Below, one piece after another: positions 57,454-64,000 of a stretch of DNA of 64,000 nt; positions within the stretch are counted from its first letter, which is position 1; each line of letters starts with the position of its first letter. Both the position numbers and the translations under genes were made by a program. A model generated the notes under the pieces. It did not search any database. It saw only the letters and a list, made by a program, of their open reading frames with translations, and was not told where the DNA came from. The DNA comes from Pelosinus propionicus DSM 13327. Its GTDB lineage: Bacteria > Bacillota > Negativicutes > DSM-13327. The DNA lies in the NCBI RefSeq assembly GCF_900114615.1, contig NZ_FOTS01000015.1:1-64000 (forward strand). The letters are read 5' to 3'.

Positions 57454-57519
57454 GTTCTAATTATATTGCTGATAGAATAGACAATAGCAACAAAATTTTT
57501 AAGATGGGGGACGGAACTA

Positions 57520-58776
57520 TTGACAAAAATGGTTTTAGTTGGTTCGCCTAACGTTGGTAAAAGCGTAATATTTAATTACCTGACTGGTCAATATGTGGCA
57601 GTATCCAATTATCCAGGAACCACAGTTGATATATCTCGAGGGTATAGCAAAATTAATGGAAAATCATATGAAATTATTGATACTCCTGGTATGTACTCAC
57701 TTATCCCCCTTACAGAGGAAGAGCGAGTGTCACGAATGTTATTGTGTCAGGAGCAGCCGGATATTGTACTAAATGTAATTGATGCTAAAAATATTCGTAG
57801 AATGCTGCATCTTACGCTGCAGCTAATTGATATGAATTTCCCGGTCGTATTAGTTGTAAATTTGATAGATGAAGCAAAGAAAAATGGTATTTTTTTAAGG
57901 CTAGAGTGTTTATCTGACATATTGGGAATTCCAGTTATTGCTACCATTGCCACAAAAGGTCTTGGTCTCGAAAAGATTAAAGAAGAAGTTCAGGAATATT
58001 CCTTTATAAAACCTCGTTTTTCTTTACTATATTCTCCTGATATAGAACAAGCCATTCATTTTATCAGTGAAAAAATAAACGAAGATTATGGTTTATCGCC
58101 CCGCATGGCAGCTTTTTTGCTTATACAAGGTGATAAACGACTGTGTGCATTGGCAAGCCGGAAGGAACATGCATTTTCTAAAATTTTAGCAAAAGTAAAT
58201 GAACTTAAATCTAGTTATCAAAATGATATGGAATACATTATGGCTGTAGAACGGCAGCGGGCGATTGATCATATTTGTGACTCCGTTCTGGAAGAAAGAA
58301 ATCTACATTCGGGAGGAATGGGTGAAACTTTAAGTCGCTTAACTAGGGAACCAATAACTGGAATACCTATTTTATGTTTAGTAATATTTTTTGGAATCTA
58401 TCAATTTGTAGGTAAATTTGGAGCAGGGTTTTTAGTTGAGTATTTAGATATTAATTTCTTTCTTCCTTATGCGAACCCTTTAATCGGATACTATGTGTAT
58501 CAACATATACCCTGGGATTGGTTGCAATCATTGATAATGGGCAAATATGGAGTTTTCACTTTAGGGTTTCGTTATGCATTTATTATTATTTTACCAATCG
58601 TTAGCACTTTTTTCTTTATGTTTGCGATTTTAGAAGATAGTGGATATTTACCTCGATTAGCCATGTTAATGGATTGTATATTTAAAAGAATTGGACTAAA
58701 TGGTAGAGCTGTTATTCCTTTTGCTTTGGGATTAGGGTGTGGCACAATGGCAGTTATGGTGAGAAGTAAAAGATAA
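57520..58776 (+). CDS. feoB: FeoB ferrous iron transporter, 5' part (interrupted by element)
   Basis: The N-terminal two thirds of FeoB. It has the G domain (G1 GSPNVGKSVIFN, G3 DTPGMYS, G4 NLID), the helical region and three membrane segments. Genuine FeoB sequence ends at codon 413 in GLGCGTMAVM; five codons read into the mobile element then end at TAA. Joined with the 3' part at 61744, the frame is continuous and gives 644 residues, a normal FeoB. The truncated product lacks the second half of the pore and is unlikely to transport. TTG 57520 follows GGGGGACGG. Confidence 0.93.
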   Translation: MTKMVLVGSPNVGKSVIFNYLTGQYVAVSNYPGTTVDISRGYSKINGKSYEIIDTPGMYSLIPLTEEERVSRMLLCQEQPDIVLNVIDAKNIRRMLHLTLQLIDMNFPVVLVVNLIDEAKKNGIFLRLECLSDILGIPVIATIATKGLGLEKIKEEVQEYSFIKPRFSLLYSPDIEQAIHFISEKINEDYGLSPRMAAFLLIQGDKRLCALASRKEHAFSKILAKVNELKSSYQNDMEYIMAVERQRAIDHICDSVLEERNLHSGGMGETLSRLTREPITGIPILCLVIFFGIYQFVGKFGAGFLVEYLDINFFLPYANPLIGYYVYQHIPWDWLQSLIMGKYGVFTLGFRYAFIIILPIVSTFFFMFAILEDSGYLPRLAMLMDCIFKRIGLNGRAVIPFALGLGCGTMAVMVRSKR

Positions 58777-58779
58777 AAC
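58740..58779 (+). other. attL, left junction of the feoB element
   Basis: FeoB sequence up to 58760 changes to element sequence after TGGT (58757-58760). The element-side half (58761-58779) is an imperfect inverted repeat of the element-side half at the other end, with GT (58759-58760) in the centre. Confidence 0.75.
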
Positions 58780-58791
58780 GTCTATAGAAGT

Positions 58792-60237
58792 TTATATTTT
58801 AATGCTGATCTTCATTGGTATCATGCGATGATCAATGTAGAATTTCCAACCCAGCTTTTCAATAATAGTTCGCCGTTCAATAAAAGACCTTGCGGCAAAA
58901 AAAGCTTCAAGATCTATTTGTGTAGTAGGATTAGAAGAGAGTTTGGTAAGAGAATCGGATATTCTTTGAAGATCTTCTTTTAAACGATTAAGCTCTTTTT
59001 CTGCATCCTTAGAAGTTAGCATTCCTTCATTAAACCACCGAAGGATTGTTGTCCGCTTCTTTTTTAATTCACTTTGATGATTTTGAATAACTTTTATTTT
59101 ATCAGTCTTAGACGTAGCTTCATTTGGAAAGGAAATTAAACATTGTTGTTTATTATTCTTTATAATTGCACAGAGATGTTTCCATACGATTTCATCGATC
59201 TCAAGTGATGAGATCGATGGGTTGCCACATGGGGCTAGCGATAGATCACTACCTCCTGAGTTACATTTATACCAAGTATATTCTTTACCTGAAGAATGTT
59301 TCTTAGAATGAGCTGACAAGCTATAACCGCAGACTGAACATTTAAGGAAGTTGCGCAGTAGATATTCATGTTTTGTGTTACGAGGGCTTTTACGTTTGTT
59401 TTCAGTTAAGATTTGTCTTACTTTTTGAAATTGATCAATTGTTACAATCGGAGAAATAGGGATTGGAATCCAATCTTCTTTTGGTCGCGCTATCCTTTTA
59501 CGTTTATATTGACTGATCTTTTTTTCATATTTATTAAAAGACCATTTAGTGCCAGCATATTTTTCATCTGTTAAGATTCGATAAATCATTGATAGAGTAA
59601 AGGGTTTACCCTGCTGGTTCGTAATATTTTGTTGACGAAGAAAAATCGCGATTTCTTTAATTGTAACTTTTTTACTAAGATACAATTCATAAATCATATG
59701 TACGACTGCAGCTTCAGTTTGGTTGATACTATACGTACTATTTACATCATCCCAGTCGTAACCATAGGCGCGAGTTTTCTGGATCATCTTACCACTTCGT
59801 GCTTTGGCACGTTTACCACGTAGAGTACGTTCACGAATTTTAGCTTTTTCAAAAGCACTGATCGCACCACGGATCGAAAAGAATAAGCGTCCTTCTGGTG
59901 AAGCATCGTAGCTGCCAGTTACAAAATATAGTTTTGTATTCAATTTTTCAATTTCATCAGCCAATAGTAATTGATTTGTTAGGTTGCGGCTAAGGCGATC
60001 GGGATCATAAACAATGACATTCGTAATTTTTTTATTATGCAGATCATCTCTTAAACGGTCAAGGGCGGGCCTTTCTAAATACTCACCGCTATAGCCATCA
60101 TCAATATATTCTGAGCAGCTTGAGGTTTCCAAGCCTAGTTTGGCAGCATGCTCATGGCAAGTGCGAATTTGGTCACTAATTGAATAACCTATTTCCGCTT
60201 GAAGCTCTGTGCTTACACGGCAGTAAATCGCATTCAT
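58792..60237 (-). CDS. Large serine recombinase (site-specific integrase)
   Basis: A 481-residue serine recombinase that should catalyse integration and excision of this element. The resolvase domain (about 1-145) has the catalytic serine S9 in IYCRVSTELQ and the VYDPDRLSRNL helix region. It is followed by the Recombinase domain (about 165-280, AYGYDWDDV...EKYAGT), a zinc ribbon with CSVCG (about 312) and later paired cysteines, and a coiled-coil (about 385-440). ATG 60237 has GGGAGG upstream. Its stop is 31 bases from the left junction. Confidence 0.96.
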   Translation of the reverse strand: MNAIYCRVSTELQAEIGYSISDQIRTCHEHAAKLGLETSSCSEYIDDGYSGEYLERPALDRLRDDLHNKKITNVIVYDPDRLSRNLTNQLLLADEIEKLNTKLYFVTGSYDASPEGRLFFSIRGAISAFEKAKIRERTLRGKRAKARSGKMIQKTRAYGYDWDDVNSTYSINQTEAAVVHMIYELYLSKKVTIKEIAIFLRQQNITNQQGKPFTLSMIYRILTDEKYAGTKWSFNKYEKKISQYKRKRIARPKEDWIPIPISPIVTIDQFQKVRQILTENKRKSPRNTKHEYLLRNFLKCSVCGYSLSAHSKKHSSGKEYTWYKCNSGGSDLSLAPCGNPSISSLEIDEIVWKHLCAIIKNNKQQCLISFPNEATSKTDKIKVIQNHQSELKKKRTTILRWFNEGMLTSKDAEKELNRLKEDLQRISDSLTKLSSNPTTQIDLEAFFAARSFIERRTIIEKLGWKFYIDHRMIPMKISIKI

Positions 60238-60387
60238 TGCAGCCTCCCGAAGAAAAAAATTTATAAAAATATCTTATGAGGTTAAAGGAATTTGTATTTT
60301 TTTGTAGGGCATAAAAGGAAATCATAAATTAAAATAGAAAATAATTAATAGTGATATCGTTAAGTAAAGCATTATTCTTGCATAAAG

Positions 60388-60416
60388 TTGATAGTTATTA
60401 CTCTATAAGTTATATT
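60388..60416 (+). promoter_or_regulatory. Putative sigma-A promoter of the YitT-family gene
   Basis: TTGATA (60388-60393), 17-bp spacer, TATATT (60411-60416), in the 220-base gap between the divergent recombinase and YitT-family genes. Confidence 0.5.
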
Positions 60417-60457
60417 TTTGTGGGAATAAGAAAATATACATATGGGAGGAGCGTTTT

Positions 60458-61318
60458 ATGTTAAAAAAAAGAAAATTATTAATAGACAAACTTAAGAAGT
60501 ATATCATGCTTTTTATCGGATCTATCTTTACCGCTGTAGGACTAGAAGAATTCTTGGTTCCCAATCAAATCATTGATGGTGGTATTGTTGGCATATCAAT
60601 TATGGCAAGTCATTTAACTTCGATGCCTTTAAGTGTATTTTTAGTACTGCTAAACTTACCTTTTATATATTTAGGCTATACACAAATTGGAAAGACATTT
60701 GCTATATCAACTATTTTTTCCATATTTTCTTTGGCCTATTGGGTTTCCATTTTTCATCCTATATCAGAAGTTACAAGAGATCCATTTTTATCAGCTGTTT
60801 TTGGTGGAATTATTATTGGAATTGGCGTTGGCTTAATCATTCGATATGGTGGATCTTTAGATGGTACTGAAATTGTTGCTATTATTTTAGATAAGAAGAC
60901 CGGGTTTTCTATAGGTGAAATCGTCATGTTTTTTAATATTTTTATTTTAGCTAGTGCAGGGTTTATTTTTAGCTGGGATAAAGCAATGTACTCTTTGGTG
61001 GCCTATTTCATTGCTTTTAAGGTTATAGACATAACCATTGAAGGATTAGATGAGTCAAAAGGTATCCTGATTGTTTCGGATAATCCAGATGAAATAGCTG
61101 ACGCGCTAATGGCTCGTTTAGGGAGGGGCGTGACCATTCTTCATGGTGAAGGCGGATATTCAGGTGATTATAAAAAAATTCTTTACTCTGTTCTTACTCG
61201 GCTTGAAATTGCTAAGCTTAAAGCGATTGTAAAGGAAAAGGACGAAAATGCTTTCATTACAATAACAGATGTACATGATGCGATGGGCGGTAGAGTAAAG
61301 AAAAAAGCAATACATTAG
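60458..61318 (+). CDS. YitT-family membrane protein (cargo of the element)
   Basis: A 286-residue member of the YitT family (DUF161 membrane part plus C-terminal DUF2179 domain). There are five to six membrane segments up to about residue 195, with EEFLVPNQIIDGGIVGISIM and RYGGSLDGTEIVAIILDKKT being typical. The cytoplasmic DUF2179 part is GVTILHGEGGYSGDYKKILY and ITITDVHDAMGGRVKKKA. The substrate is not known. ATG 60458 follows GGGAGGAG. It lies wholly between the element junctions. Confidence 0.92.
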   Translation: MLKKRKLLIDKLKKYIMLFIGSIFTAVGLEEFLVPNQIIDGGIVGISIMASHLTSMPLSVFLVLLNLPFIYLGYTQIGKTFAISTIFSIFSLAYWVSIFHPISEVTRDPFLSAVFGGIIIGIGVGLIIRYGGSLDGTEIVAIILDKKTGFSIGEIVMFFNIFILASAGFIFSWDKAMYSLVAYFIAFKVIDITIEGLDESKGILIVSDNPDEIADALMARLGRGVTILHGEGGYSGDYKKILYSVLTRLEIAKLKAIVKEKDENAFITITDVHDAMGGRVKKKAIH

Positions 61319-61375
61319 TAAGAATTTTATTGTCACAACAAATATATATTAGATTGTGTGATTAAATATACTTGT

Positions 61376-61447
61376 AAGACTTATGTTGAAAAGGAAGAGA
61401 CAGCTACAAGAACTGTCTCTTCCTTTTCAACATAAGTCTTAATTTTT
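61376..61447 (+). terminator. 28-bp perfect hairpin terminator after YitT gene
   Basis: The arms 61376-61403 and 61413-61440 are exact reverse complements (28 bp) around the 9-base loop CTACAAGAA. They are followed by AATTTTTTAG. This is much longer than the other terminators in the window. Confidence 0.88.
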
Positions 61448-61519
61448 TAGACTACATTTATAATGTTTTCACAAATTATTAATATTAGACAAGGAGAGAG
61501 CATATACCCTAGGGGGGGA

Positions 61520-61651
61520 ATGAAAATGGAGGTTGTTTTTGAATATGAATTCGATGGTATTGAGTATCCGGAAGATAATCCACCACCAAAGCTCATTAAT
61601 GATTTACTAGATGTTTTAGAGCCTTTTCTGCAACTGAATCAAGCCGAGTAA
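61520..61651 (+). CDS. 43-residue acidic peptide in the feoB element
   Basis: Begins at ATG 61520 just after a run of seven Gs (AGGGGGGGAA) that serves as ribosome site. The product is acidic (FEYEFDGIEYPEDNPPPKLI, then DLLDVLEPFLQL) and looks soluble. I do not recognise a family. It lies between the long hairpin and the right junction. Recombination directionality factors of serine integrases are often small and encoded near an att site; that role here is only a hypothesis. Confidence 0.55.
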   Translation: MKMEVVFEYEFDGIEYPEDNPPPKLINDLLDVLEPFLQLNQAE

Positions 61652-61689
61652 TATCGGCTGATATGTTATAAATGGACAAGTAGTAGGTA

Positions 61690-62439
61690 GTGGAGAGTAA
61701 AGGTTTCGTTATGATATTAAATATATTTTGTATGTTACGTGTGGTAACGCGAACATTGGAAACACGCCGCGAAAGAATATTAGCTACGTTCTTATTGTCT
61801 TTGACCATACCTTGTTCGGCACAGCTTGGTGTTATCTTGGCGTTATTGTCGGATTCATTTTTATCTCTAACGATATGGGGCTGTTATATCCTTCTCATTT
61901 TTGGAATCATTGGAAGGTTGTCAGGAAGTTTTCTTCCTGGCAACTCTAGTTCATTTTATATGGAAATACCACCTTTGCGCCTGCCAATTTTATCAAATGT
62001 ATTACAGAAGGCTTTTATTCGGATGTGGTGGTATTTTATAGAAATCCTGCCGATTTTTATAATGACGAGTGTTATTTTGTGGCTTGGTGATCGAACTGGT
62101 ATTTTAAGTGATATTATATATTCTCTACAACCGACCATGAGTCTGCTGGGTTTGCCAATAGAAACAGCCCAGCCATTTCTGTTAGGCTTCTTTCGTAGAG
62201 ATTATGGTGCTGCTGGATTGTATGAAATGGCTGCAAATCAAAGTTTAAGTAAAGAGCAACTTTTAATTGCAAGTGCAACACTGACCTTATTTGTACCATG
62301 TGTTGCACAAGTAGCCGTAATGATAAAAGAACGAGGGATATTCATCTCAATGGTAATATTATGTAGTATAATTGTCTTTGCTTTTGTGGGAGGTTTATTG
62401 CTTTCGAAATTATTGCCTATTCTTAATTTGTATCTATAG
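61690..62439 (+). CDS. feoB: FeoB ferrous iron transporter, 3' part
   Basis: The C-terminal part of FeoB. FeoB sequence begins at codon GTA 61744 with TRTLETRRERILATFLLSLT, then the second pore half with five membrane segments (for example IPCSAQLGVILALL, FLLGFFRRDYGAAGLYEMAA and FVPCVAQVAVMIKERG). The first 18 codons come from the element. GTG 61690 could start a separate product, but no strong ribosome site is seen. In the excised form it is in frame with the 5' part. feoA follows. Confidence 0.92.
   Translation: MESKGFVMILNIFCMLRVVTRTLETRRERILATFLLSLTIPCSAQLGVILALLSDSFLSLTIWGCYILLIFGIIGRLSGSFLPGNSSSFYMEIPPLRLPILSNVLQKAFIRMWWYFIEILPIFIMTSVILWLGDRTGILSDIIYSLQPTMSLLGLPIETAQPFLLGFFRRDYGAAGLYEMAANQSLSKEQLLIASATLTLFVPCVAQVAVMIKERGIFISMVILCSIIVFAFVGGLLLSKLLPILNLYL
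61725..61764 (+). other. attR, right junction of the feoB element
   Basis: Element sequence up to TGGT (61742-61745) changes to FeoB coding sequence from 61746. The element half 61725-61743 matches the reverse complement of 58761-58779 at 12 of 19 positions around a central GT. Confidence 0.75.
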
Positions 62440-62474
62440 AAATATTCATGAATGTCATAAAGGGAGTGAAAAGT

Positions 62475-62702
62475 ATGGCTCACCTGATGCCAATTGTTAG
62501 ATGCAAAAAGAATACGACTGTACATGTTGTACGTCTATTATTAACAAGTGGAGAGAATCTGCGCAAACTAACAGCTTTTGGGTTGTTGCCTGGGGTAAAA
62601 ATAGAAATTTTGCAAACATATCCTGTCTATGTATTAAAAATAGGATACACACAAATTGCTTTAGATTATGAAATAGCAAAAAATATTATTGTTGTCCTAT
62701 AA
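62475..62702 (+). CDS. feoA: FeoA-domain protein
   Basis: A 75-residue SH3-like FeoA domain protein that supports FeoB in ferrous iron uptake. The typical parts are NLRKLTAFGLLPGVKIEILQ and IALDYEIAKNIIV at the C-terminal end. ATG 62475 follows AGGGAGTG. It lies 35 bases after feoB; when feoB is interrupted, its expression may depend on promoters inside the element. Confidence 0.92.
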   Translation: MAHLMPIVRCKKNTTVHVVRLLLTSGENLRKLTAFGLLPGVKIEILQTYPVYVLKIGYTQIALDYEIAKNIIVVL

Positions 62703-62733
62703 TTAAAAAAGACTTGGATTGTACTAAGCTTAA

Positions 62734-62878
62734 TCAGTCAGAATTATTATTTTCTATTGCTTTATTTAAAGCATTGATTAACGTTATTATGCTGATACCA
62801 TGATCGCGAAAAAAAGCAATAGTTTGAGGCTATTGTTTCAACAACTTTTGAAATTCTCATTTTTTCGTTTATAAGCAT
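62734..62878 (-). pseudogene. DUF1858-like small protein gene with frameshift
   Basis: On the minus strand TTAGGAGG lies before ATG 62878, whose frame reads MLINEKMRISKVVET and then drifts. From about 62831 a second frame reads PQTIAFFRDHGISIITLINA, LNKAIE, ending at TGA 62734. Together these look like a DUF1858-type helical domain (K-I-x-x-VVE-x-YPQT-x-x-FF-x-x-HGI). A one-base insertion or an equivalent change near 62831-62838 has broken the frame, unless it is a sequencing error. Confidence 0.55.
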
Positions 62879-63000
62879 ATAGCGGCCTCCTAATTCACAT
62901 AATTATTAATACATAGTTTTATCAAACGAGAAACTTTTATACGAACTAGAGACTAGTATTTTTTGCAAAAGAGAGGTAGAATATTGTAGATAAAGATAAA

Positions 63001-63855
63001 ATGAGGTTATATGATAAAGGGCGGTGGCAAAAATTGAATATAAAAAAGGGGCAAATCAATATTATAATAAGCTTAGTTATTATTTTTTTCTTGATTGTCC
63101 TTTCTAAATTTGGTACTCAGTCAGTAGTAGCGAGCTTTAATAAGAGCAACCCTATTAATCTTCAAGAAGTACCCATATTAAATTATCATAAAGTGGATAT
63201 ATTAAATCATGCTCTATCTGTTTCTCCACGAGAATTTGAAGAGCAAATGGAGTATTTGTATCAAAATGGTTATCATACGATTACTCCTGATCAACTGATG
63301 GCTTATTTAAAATCAGGTAAATCGCTGCCAGATAAGCCAATTTTGATTACCTTTGATGATGGTTATCTTGATAATTATACAAATGCATATCCTATCATGA
63401 AAAAATACGGCTTTACAGGAACTATTTTTATTGTTACCAATTTTATTAGTAAAGATGAACGGTTTATGACTTGGGAGCAAATAAAAGAAATGCAGCAAAA
63501 TGGTATGATCTTTGGTTCTCATACTGCAAATCATAAGTCCCTTACAAGTCTTACTAAAGAACAAGCTCTAGACGAACTTAATCAATCTCGTGATGAAATA
63601 GCACGACAATTAGGTAAGCCTCCTAAGTATTTTGCCTACCCAACCGGCACTTATAGCGGGGAAATTGAAGACATGGTGAGAAAAACTGGATATAAGGCTG
63701 CATTTACCATTGAATATGGGCAGGTTGGTGCTGATAGCGATATATTTCTTTTACCGAGGATCCCTATTTTTAAAGGGCAAAAAACGTTTCGAAGTTTCTT
63801 CATTCGCTTAAATGGCGCACCTGTCTTAGAAGAATTGGGCATTATAAAAAATTGA
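63001..63855 (+). CDS. Polysaccharide deacetylase (NodB homology domain)
   Basis: A 284-residue membrane-anchored carbohydrate esterase family 4 protein. The N terminus is basic with one membrane segment (about 18-36, IIISLVIIFFLIVLS). The NodB domain (about 112-270) has motif 1 ITFDDGYLDNY, motif 2 FGSHTANH and motif 3 FAYPTGTYSG. It probably deacetylates cell wall or matrix sugars outside the membrane. ATG 63001 lacks a near ribosome site; AGAGAGGTAG lies further up, so an earlier unusual start is possible. Confidence 0.9.
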   Translation: MRLYDKGRWQKLNIKKGQINIIISLVIIFFLIVLSKFGTQSVVASFNKSNPINLQEVPILNYHKVDILNHALSVSPREFEEQMEYLYQNGYHTITPDQLMAYLKSGKSLPDKPILITFDDGYLDNYTNAYPIMKKYGFTGTIFIVTNFISKDERFMTWEQIKEMQQNGMIFGSHTANHKSLTSLTKEQALDELNQSRDEIARQLGKPPKYFAYPTGTYSGEIEDMVRKTGYKAAFTIEYGQVGADSDIFLLPRIPIFKGQKTFRSFFIRLNGAPVLEELGIIKN

Positions 63856-63875
63856 ATATTTTAGATATAAACTAG

Positions 63876-63912
63876 GACAAAAGACTTTTATGATGGGTCT
63901 TTTGTCTTTTAT
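63876..63912 (+). terminator. Rho-independent terminator
   Basis: GACAAAAGAC / GTCTTTTGTC with an 11-base loop, followed by TTTTATTTTT. It closes the deacetylase gene. The remaining bases to 64000 hold no gene I can support. Confidence 0.88.
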
Positions 63913-64000
63913 TTTTAAATGATGAAGAATTCTTTAAGTAGCAAGAAGGATTTTATTTTATAAAGATAGAACACTAAAAGTGGGTAATTGTGGTGAAAAG

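Larger units (their letters stand above)
58761..61745. mobile_element. 2985-bp serine-recombinase element inserted in feoB
   Basis: Bounded by the two halves of feoB, with TGGT at both junctions (58757-58760 and 61742-61745). Contents are a large serine recombinase on the minus strand, a YitT-family gene and a 43-codon frame on the plus strand, plus a long perfect hairpin at 61376-61440. No transposase, capsid, replication or conjugation gene is present. Precise excision would restore feoB. Small size and recombinase next to one end fit an integrase-type element or an excisable intervening sequence. Confidence 0.88.

Noticed and set aside
58792-60237. Recombinase as transposon resolvase (Tn3-like)
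   Set aside because: It has the long C-terminal Recombinase and zinc-ribbon domains of large serine integrases, and no transposase or terminal inverted repeats are present.

Overview
The window looks like a chromosome segment of a low-GC, Gram-negative-type Firmicute of the Negativicutes, most likely the Sporomusaceae (Pelosinus-like). This rests on gene content and order: a Bacillus-like run topA-trmFO-(xerC)-hslV-hslU-codY-flgB..., a single fla/che cluster ending in sigma-28 and a SwrB-like gene, then rpsB-tsf-pyrH-frr-uppS-cdsA-dxr-rseP-ispG-proS. The genus is inference; no 16S sequence is present.

Layout. Positions 1-306 are the end of an rRNA operon (23S-5S spacer, 5S rRNA, tRNA-Asn, terminator). 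428-1258 is a zinc-ribbon protein of unknown function. 1434-4664 holds folP-folB-folK and a family-28 lipid glycosyltransferase. 4801-12482 holds dprA-topA-trmFO, a collapsed xerC, then hslV-hslU-codY, closed by a strong terminator. 12839-44919 is one nearly unbroken flagellar/chemotaxis cluster of about 38 genes: rod, MS-ring, switch, export gate, hook, FlhF/FlhG, CheY/B/A/W/C/D, sigma-28, FapA-like and SwrB-like proteins. motA and motB are not in it. 45101-55199 is the translation, isoprenoid and phospholipid block. 55332-57408 carries an ArsC-like protein, an RMND1-family protein and a CoA-binding protein-thioredoxin pair.

The most interesting region is 57520-62702. An iron transporter gene, feoB, is cut in two by a 2985-bp element. 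The element encodes a large serine recombinase (minus strand), a YitT-family membrane protein and a 43-residue acidic peptide. A 4-bp TGGT repeat lies at both junctions. Joining the flanks at it restores an uninterrupted 644-codon feoB through its conserved GC...TRTLE region. The joined element ends form an imperfect inverted repeat around a central GT, as expected of a serine-integrase attP. The arrangement resembles excisable intervening elements such as skin in sigK. Whether it is excised under some condition cannot be told from sequence.

Other notable points: xerC at its conserved locus is reduced to short N- and C-terminal scraps; the hook protein FlgE has an insert of about 183 residues rich in Ala and Thr with a 21-bp (7-residue) tandem repeat; a DUF1858-like gene is frameshifted; a ferredoxin fragment lies upstream of uppS; and rpsB has a structured leader. 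Start codons were chosen by Shine-Dalgarno spacing, so several differ from the longest possible reading frame.
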